This document shows, piece by piece, positions 5,502 to 9,638 of a DNA stretch of 9,638 nt. The first letter of the stretch is position 1. Each line of letters begins with the position of its first letter. The translations under genes and the position numbers were made by a program. Location of the stretch: contig JAPLJU010000071.1 of assembly GCA_026388445.1 (NCBI GenBank), positions 1-9,638 on the forward strand, written 5' to 3'. The DNA comes from Deltaproteobacteria bacterium (GTDB taxonomy: Bacteria > Desulfobacterota > Syntrophia > Syntrophales > UBA2192). The notes beneath the pieces are model-generated. The model ran no database searches. It was not told the origin of the DNA and saw only the letters and a list, made by a program, of their open reading frames with translations.

Positions 5502-6419
5502 ATGTGCAATGACGTGCAGGTGCTTCAGGAGGAAATCAGGCATCTTCTCCGGCAGAAGAACGCAATACTTCTCGCCCACTACTATCAGCGCGACGAGATC
5601 CAGGAGATCGCCGACTTCCTGGGGGACTCGCTCGCCCTCAGCATGAACGCCGCCCGGACAAAGGCGGATGTCATCGTCTTCGCGGGGGTGCACTTCATGG
5701 CGGAAAGCGCCGCCATCCTCTGCCCGGAAAAGACGGTGCTCCTGCCGCGGCTCAAGGCGGGGTGTCCCCTCGCGGACACGATTACCGCCGAAGAACTGGA
5801 GACGGCCCGCAAGCAATACCCGGATGCCGCCGTCGTCACCTACATCAACTCCTCGGCGGCCGTGAAGGCGAAAAGCGACATCATCTGCACCTCTGCGAAT
5901 GCCGTCCGGGTGGTCAACTCCATCAAGGACAGGAATCGGATCCTCATGGTCCCCGACGGGAACCTCGCCCGCTACACGGCCCGTTTCACCGACAAAGAAA
6001 TCATCCCCTGGAGGGGTTTCTGCCCCGTCCACCACTACGTCACGCCGGACGAGGTGAAGGCGGTGAAGGCACATCATCCCGGCGCGAAGTTCGCCGCCCA
6101 CCCGGAGTGCACGGAGGAGGTGCTGGCGCTTGCCGACTTCATCGGCAGCACCACGGGGATCATCCGCTATGCCCGCGAGACCGACGCGAAGGAGATCATC
6201 ATCGGGACGGAAAGGGGTGTGATGTACCAGCTCCGGATGCAGAACCCGAATAAGACATTCATCCTCGCCTCGGAGAGGCTTTTCTGTGAAACCATGCGAT
6301 CCATCACCCTCGAGGATGTCCGCGACGCGCTTGAGGAGATGAAGCACATCATCACGGTGCCCGCGGCGATTGCCGCGCCCGCAAAGAAGGCCCTGGACCG
6401 CATGCTCGAGATTTCATGA
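5502..6419 (+). CDS. nadA: Quinolinate synthase NadA
   Basis: NadA condenses iminoaspartate with dihydroxyacetone phosphate to quinolinate, the precursor of NAD, using an oxygen-sensitive [4Fe-4S] cluster in the cytoplasm. The 305 residues fit the compact form of the family. The three cluster cysteines are visible: C88 in KAGCPLAD, C174 in WRGFCPVHH and C262 in SERLFCETM. Other landmarks are LLAHYYQ (23-29), ADFLGDSLALS (37-47), TYINSSAAVKA (113-123), AHPEC (199-203) and GSTTGI (215-220). An in-frame TAA at 5496-5498 makes the ATG at 5502 the earliest possible start; only a weak AGGG lies 10 nt before it. nadB and nadC are not in the window. mfd follows after 31 bp and is probably co-transcribed. 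Confidence 0.96.
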   Translation: MCNDVQVLQEEIRHLLRQKNAILLAHYYQRDEIQEIADFLGDSLALSMNAARTKADVIVFAGVHFMAESAAILCPEKTVLLPRLKAGCPLADTITAEELETARKQYPDAAVVTYINSSAAVKAKSDIICTSANAVRVVNSIKDRNRILMVPDGNLARYTARFTDKEIIPWRGFCPVHHYVTPDEVKAVKAHHPGAKFAAHPECTEEVLALADFIGSTTGIIRYARETDAKEIIIGTERGVMYQLRMQNPNKTFILASERLFCETMRSITLEDVRDALEEMKHIITVPAAIAAPAKKALDRMLEIS

Positions 6420-6450
6420 TTTTCGGACAAGGAGATGTTTTTTACATCCG

Positions 6451-9400
6451 GTGAATAACGAAAAAGAGCTTGAACATATCCTCACGGACCCGGCATTCCG
6501 CGAGGTCCTCGACCGGATTCGAAAGGGCGAGGATCACATAAAGCTCAGCGGTCTCCGGGGCTCTGCAAGATCCCTCCTCCTCTGCATCCTCTCGAAGGTT
6601 CTCGAAAGGACCCTGCTCGTCGTTTCTCCAACCCCCGAGGAGGCGGCTGACCTCTGCCGCGACATCGCCTTCTTCTGCGGAAACGGGACGACACTCTTCC
6701 CCGCCTGGGACTTCCTCGCCGCCGACGTCCTGGCACAACGAAGGGAGGTGGAGCTCCGCCGTGCGGAGGCCCTCAACAGGCTGTCGGCCGGAGAGCCCGC
6801 CATTATCGTGGCGCCCCTGGCCGCGCTACTCCAGAAGGTCGTCCCGAAGGACATCTTTTCATCCTTTGTGGAGAAGATCTCCCTTGGCGACACGCTGGAG
6901 CGAGACCGCATCGCCGAAAAGCTCGTTTCCGGCGGCTACAGGCGCATCCCTCTCGTGGAAGCCGAGGGGGAGTTCAGCATCCGGGGCAACGTCATCGATG
7001 TATACCCGCCCGGCGCCTTAAGACCCTACAGGATGCTCTTCACCGGCGACGACATCGAGTCGATCCGCGAGTTCGATGCGGAATCCCAGCGATCGGGCCG
7101 GGAGATCGACGAATTCACACTTTCCCCGGCGAGGGAACTCATCCTCACGGCCGATGCCCGGGCACGCGCACTCCGGAACCTGAGAAACCGGGCGAACGAA
7201 CTCGACCTTCCCCGCGCGGTCCGGGATTACCTTGCGGAGATGGTCTCGGAGGACCTCGACTACCCGGCAAACCCCCAGCTTCTTCCTTTATATTACACGG
7301 ACGATGAGGGATCGCGAGGCCTCGAGCCCGTATCCGGATACCTCGGGTCCTCGTGCATCGTCGTCTACGACGACACCCTTTCGCTCAGGCGTGCGGCGGA
7401 AAAGCTCGAAGAAGAGGTGGACCGCTTCATCGAGCGCGCGAAGGACGAGGAGAAGTATTACCTTGATAAAAAAACCTTCCATGTGGAGACGGACGGTCTC
7501 TTCACGAGCGGCGTTTGCCAGCGCATCTGCATCGAGGGACTAGAGCTCGACACGGCCTCCCCCCAGGGGACGGCCGTCCGGTTCCGGACGGAGACGGATA
7601 TCGGGATCCGGCAGGACAGGGCCGCACCGTTGAGCAAAGAGGAGAGTATCCTCGCTCCGACGGCCGAAAAAATCCGCGGCTGGGTCGGCGAGGGAAATCT
7701 CGTCGCGTTCCTGTGCGCCGGCGAGGAGGACGTCCACCGGATGAGCCACCTTTTGGAGGCCTACGGGCTGCCCCTCGTGCCGGGCAGCGGTTCCTTCATC
7801 GATGACCTCTCGAGGTATGGCGGGCGAGGCGCGCTCGTCCTGAGAGAAGGCCGGGTCGGCCAGGGATTCTCCTTTCCGGGGTTGAAGCTCGTCATCTTCA
7901 GCGAGGAGGAGATCTTCGGGAAAAAGACGAAACAGCGAAGACCCAGGCCGGCGCGGGAGGGCTATTTTCTCCGATCCTTCGGCGAGCTCAAAGAGGGCGA
8001 CTTCGTCGTCCACACGGATCACGGCATCGGCATGTACCAGGGGCTCAAGCGGCTGGCCGTCGGAAATATCGAAAACGACTTCCTCCTTCTCGAGTACCAG
8101 GAGGGCGACCGCCTCTATATCCCCGTACACCGCCTCGACATGATCCAGCGTTACATCGGTCCCGACGGCCACGTCCCGAAGATCGATCGGCTGGGCGGGA
8201 CGTCCTGGGAAACCGCGAAGAAACGTGTGAAGAAGGCTGTCAACGAAATCGCCGAGGAGCTTGTCTCCCTTTACGCAGCACGCGGGGTTTTGGAAGGCCA
8301 CGCCTACGAGCCGCTCGACCGTTACTACGAGGAATTCGCATCGGCCTTCGACTACGAGGAAACCCCGGACCAGGCCAAGGCCATCGAGGATGTCCATTTC
8401 GACATGGGTTCCCCGAAACCCATGGACCGGCTCCTCTGCGGTGATGCGGGATTCGGTAAGACGGAGGTGGCCATCCGGGCCGCCTTCCGAACCGCCATGG
8501 AAGGAAAGCAGGTGGCGATGCTTGTCCCCACGACGATACTCGCGGAACAGCACTACCAGACCTTCTCCAAAAGACTGGCCCGGCACCCCGTACGCATGGA
8601 GGTCCTGAGCCGCTTCAGGACGCGGGAACAGCAGAAGCGGATCGTCGAGGACATCGCGAAGGGAAGCGTGGACATCGTCATCGGCACGCACCGGCTCCTT
8701 CAGAAGGACGTGGCCTTCAAGGACCTGGGACTCGTGATCATCGACGAGGAACAGCGCTTCGGCGTCTCCCACAAGGAGAAGCTCAAGAAGCTCCGCACGC
8801 TCGTGGACGTACTCACCCTCACGGCCACCCCCATCCCGAGGACGCTCCAGCTGTCGCTCGTGGGCATCCGGGACCTCTCCATCATCAACACGCCTCCCGA
8901 GGGAAGGCTGTCCATCAAGACCTATGTGCTCGAATTCGACGAAGGGGTCATCATCGACGCCATCCGCGAGGAGGTCCGCCGGGGCGGCCAGGTCTTCTTC
9001 CTCCATGACCGTGTCCACTCCATCGACCGCGTGGCCGGCATGATCCGGAAGCTCGTCCCCGAATACAGGGTCGCCGTCGCCCACGGGCAGATGAAGGCCC
9101 GGGAGCTCGAGGATGTCATGGTCAAATTCCTGCGGCGGGATTACGACGTTCTCGTGAGCACCACCATCATTGCCTCAGGCCTCGACATCCCCACGGCAAA
9201 CACCATCATCATCAACCGCGCGGACCGCTTCGGGCTTTCGCAGCTCTACCAGCTCAGGGGCCGGGTGGGACGATCGACGGAAGAGGCCCGGGCATTCCTG
9301 CTCATCCCGAAAGGGGCCCTGCTTCCAAAGGACGCCCAGAAGAGGCTCCAGGTCATCAAGGAATTCACCGATCCCGGATCGGGCTTCCAGATCGCCTCCT

Positions 9401-9638
9401 ACGACCTGGAGATCCGCGGCGCGGGAAACCTCGTGGGCGTGTCCCAATCGGGACACATCTCCGCCGTGGGTTACGAAATGTACATCAGCCTCATGGAAAA
9501 GGCCGTCCGGAATCTGAAGGGAGAACCGCCGAAAGAGGAGGAGATCCGCCCTGAGATCAACCTGGGCCTCCCAGCCTTCATCCCCGACGAGTACATCACC
9601 GACATGAACCGGAGGCTCGTCACGTACAAGCGGCTGTC
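6451..9638 (+). CDS. mfd: Transcription-repair coupling factor Mfd, 3' end outside window
   Basis: Mfd removes RNA polymerase stalled at DNA lesions and recruits UvrA for nucleotide excision repair. One uninterrupted frame gives 1062 residues up to the edge; about 100 are missing. The N-terminal UvrB-like module includes SGLRGSARSLLL and GEFSIRGNVIDVYPPG (173-188). The RNA-polymerase-interaction domain starts near 517 (DFVVHTDHGIGMYQG). The RecG-like motor follows: Walker A GDAGFGKT (664-671), DEEQ (765-768), TATPIPRT (791-798), SGLDIP (from about 909) and QLRGRVGR (934-941). The start of the C-terminal TRCF domain (INLGLPAFIPDEYI, YKRL) is visible. No ATG lies in frame near the beginning, and the GTG at 6451 fits the family's N-terminus. 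Its AGGAG (6430-6434) is unusually far, about 16 nt, so initiation may be weak. Confidence 0.96.
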   Translation, partial: MNNEKELEHILTDPAFREVLDRIRKGEDHIKLSGLRGSARSLLLCILSKVLERTLLVVSPTPEEAADLCRDIAFFCGNGTTLFPAWDFLAADVLAQRREVELRRAEALNRLSAGEPAIIVAPLAALLQKVVPKDIFSSFVEKISLGDTLERDRIAEKLVSGGYRRIPLVEAEGEFSIRGNVIDVYPPGALRPYRMLFTGDDIESIREFDAESQRSGREIDEFTLSPARELILTADARARALRNLRNRANELDLPRAVRDYLAEMVSEDLDYPANPQLLPLYYTDDEGSRGLEPVSGYLGSSCIVVYDDTLSLRRAAEKLEEEVDRFIERAKDEEKYYLDKKTFHVETDGLFTSGVCQRICIEGLELDTASPQGTAVRFRTETDIGIRQDRAAPLSKEESILAPTAEKIRGWVGEGNLVAFLCAGEEDVHRMSHLLEAYGLPLVPGSGSFIDDLSRYGGRGALVLREGRVGQGFSFPGLKLVIFSEEEIFGKKTKQRRPRPAREGYFLRSFGELKEGDFVVHTDHGIGMYQGLKRLAVGNIENDFLLLEYQEGDRLYIPVHRLDMIQRYIGPDGHVPKIDRLGGTSWETAKKRVKKAVNEIAEELVSLYAARGVLEGHAYEPLDRYYEEFASAFDYEETPDQAKAIEDVHFDMGSPKPMDRLLCGDAGFGKTEVAIRAAFRTAMEGKQVAMLVPTTILAEQHYQTFSKRLARHPVRMEVLSRFRTREQQKRIVEDIAKGSVDIVIGTHRLLQKDVAFKDLGLVIIDEEQRFGVSHKEKLKKLRTLVDVLTLTATPIPRTLQLSLVGIRDLSIINTPPEGRLSIKTYVLEFDEGVIIDAIREEVRRGGQVFFLHDRVHSIDRVAGMIRKLVPEYRVAVAHGQMKARELEDVMVKFLRRDYDVLVSTTIIASGLDIPTANTIIINRADRFGLSQLYQLRGRVGRSTEEARAFLLIPKGALLPKDAQKRLQVIKEFTDPGSGFQIASYDLEIRGAGNLVGVSQSGHISAVGYEMYISLMEKAVRNLKGEPPKEEEIRPEINLGLPAFIPDEYITDMNRRLVTYKRL

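Noticed and set aside
5325..6347. 340-codon open frame on the minus strand across nadA
   Set aside because: Antisense to nadA, rich in Asp, Gly, Arg and His, with no recognisable domain and no ribosome binding site.
7540..9084. 514-codon open frame on the minus strand
   Set aside because: It lies entirely antisense to mfd, whose motifs are unmistakable. Long antisense frames are usual in GC-rich genes, and the translation is an Asp/Gly/Glu/Arg-rich string with no family motif.

Overview
The window reads as part of a bacterial chromosome from an anaerobe, most likely a Desulfobacterota (old 'Deltaproteobacteria', Syntrophales-like) or a similar lineage. This rests on GC-rich housekeeping genes, the combination of cytochrome bd with molybdenum cofactor synthesis and a selenocysteine tRNA remnant, and heptad-type intergenic repeats. 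The taxonomic guess is inference only; no sequence search was possible.

Left part (1 to about 1050): visibly more AT-rich and poor in genes. It holds a signal-peptide-bearing dual-specificity phosphatase-like gene (372-802) that has lost its catalytic centre through an internal, frame-changing deletion. It also holds short direct repeats and a hairpin with a T-tract. At 1050-1089 on the minus strand, where the composition changes, lies what I read as the 5' part of a tRNA-Sec (selC) gene. It has a strong promoter but stops at the end of the anticodon loop. This looks like the scar of a deletion or of an element integrated in selC.

Middle part (1156-4864, minus strand): cydA, cydB and moeA in one direction. 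cydA and cydB are tightly coupled (11 bp apart) and encode a short-Q-loop cytochrome bd quinol oxidase, which removes oxygen. moeA, 128 bp further on, inserts molybdenum (or tungsten) into molybdopterin. moeA followed by selC would suit an organism using Mo/W selenoenzymes such as formate dehydrogenase.

Intergenic hub (4865-5501): a 637-bp divergent region between cydA and nadA. It has a probable cyd promoter whose predicted start lies at the foot of a perfect 11-bp hairpin, a weaker candidate promoter for nadA, and five separate arrays of degenerate 7-bp tandem repeats.

Right part (5502-9638, plus strand): nadA (quinolinate synthase, [4Fe-4S], NAD synthesis), then after 31 bp a GTG-initiated mfd (transcription-repair coupling factor) that runs off the right edge lacking roughly its last 100 residues. 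I saw no CRISPR array, intact transposase or complete novel defence system. The most unusual items are the promoter/half-tRNA-Sec/terminator unit and the clustered heptad arrays.
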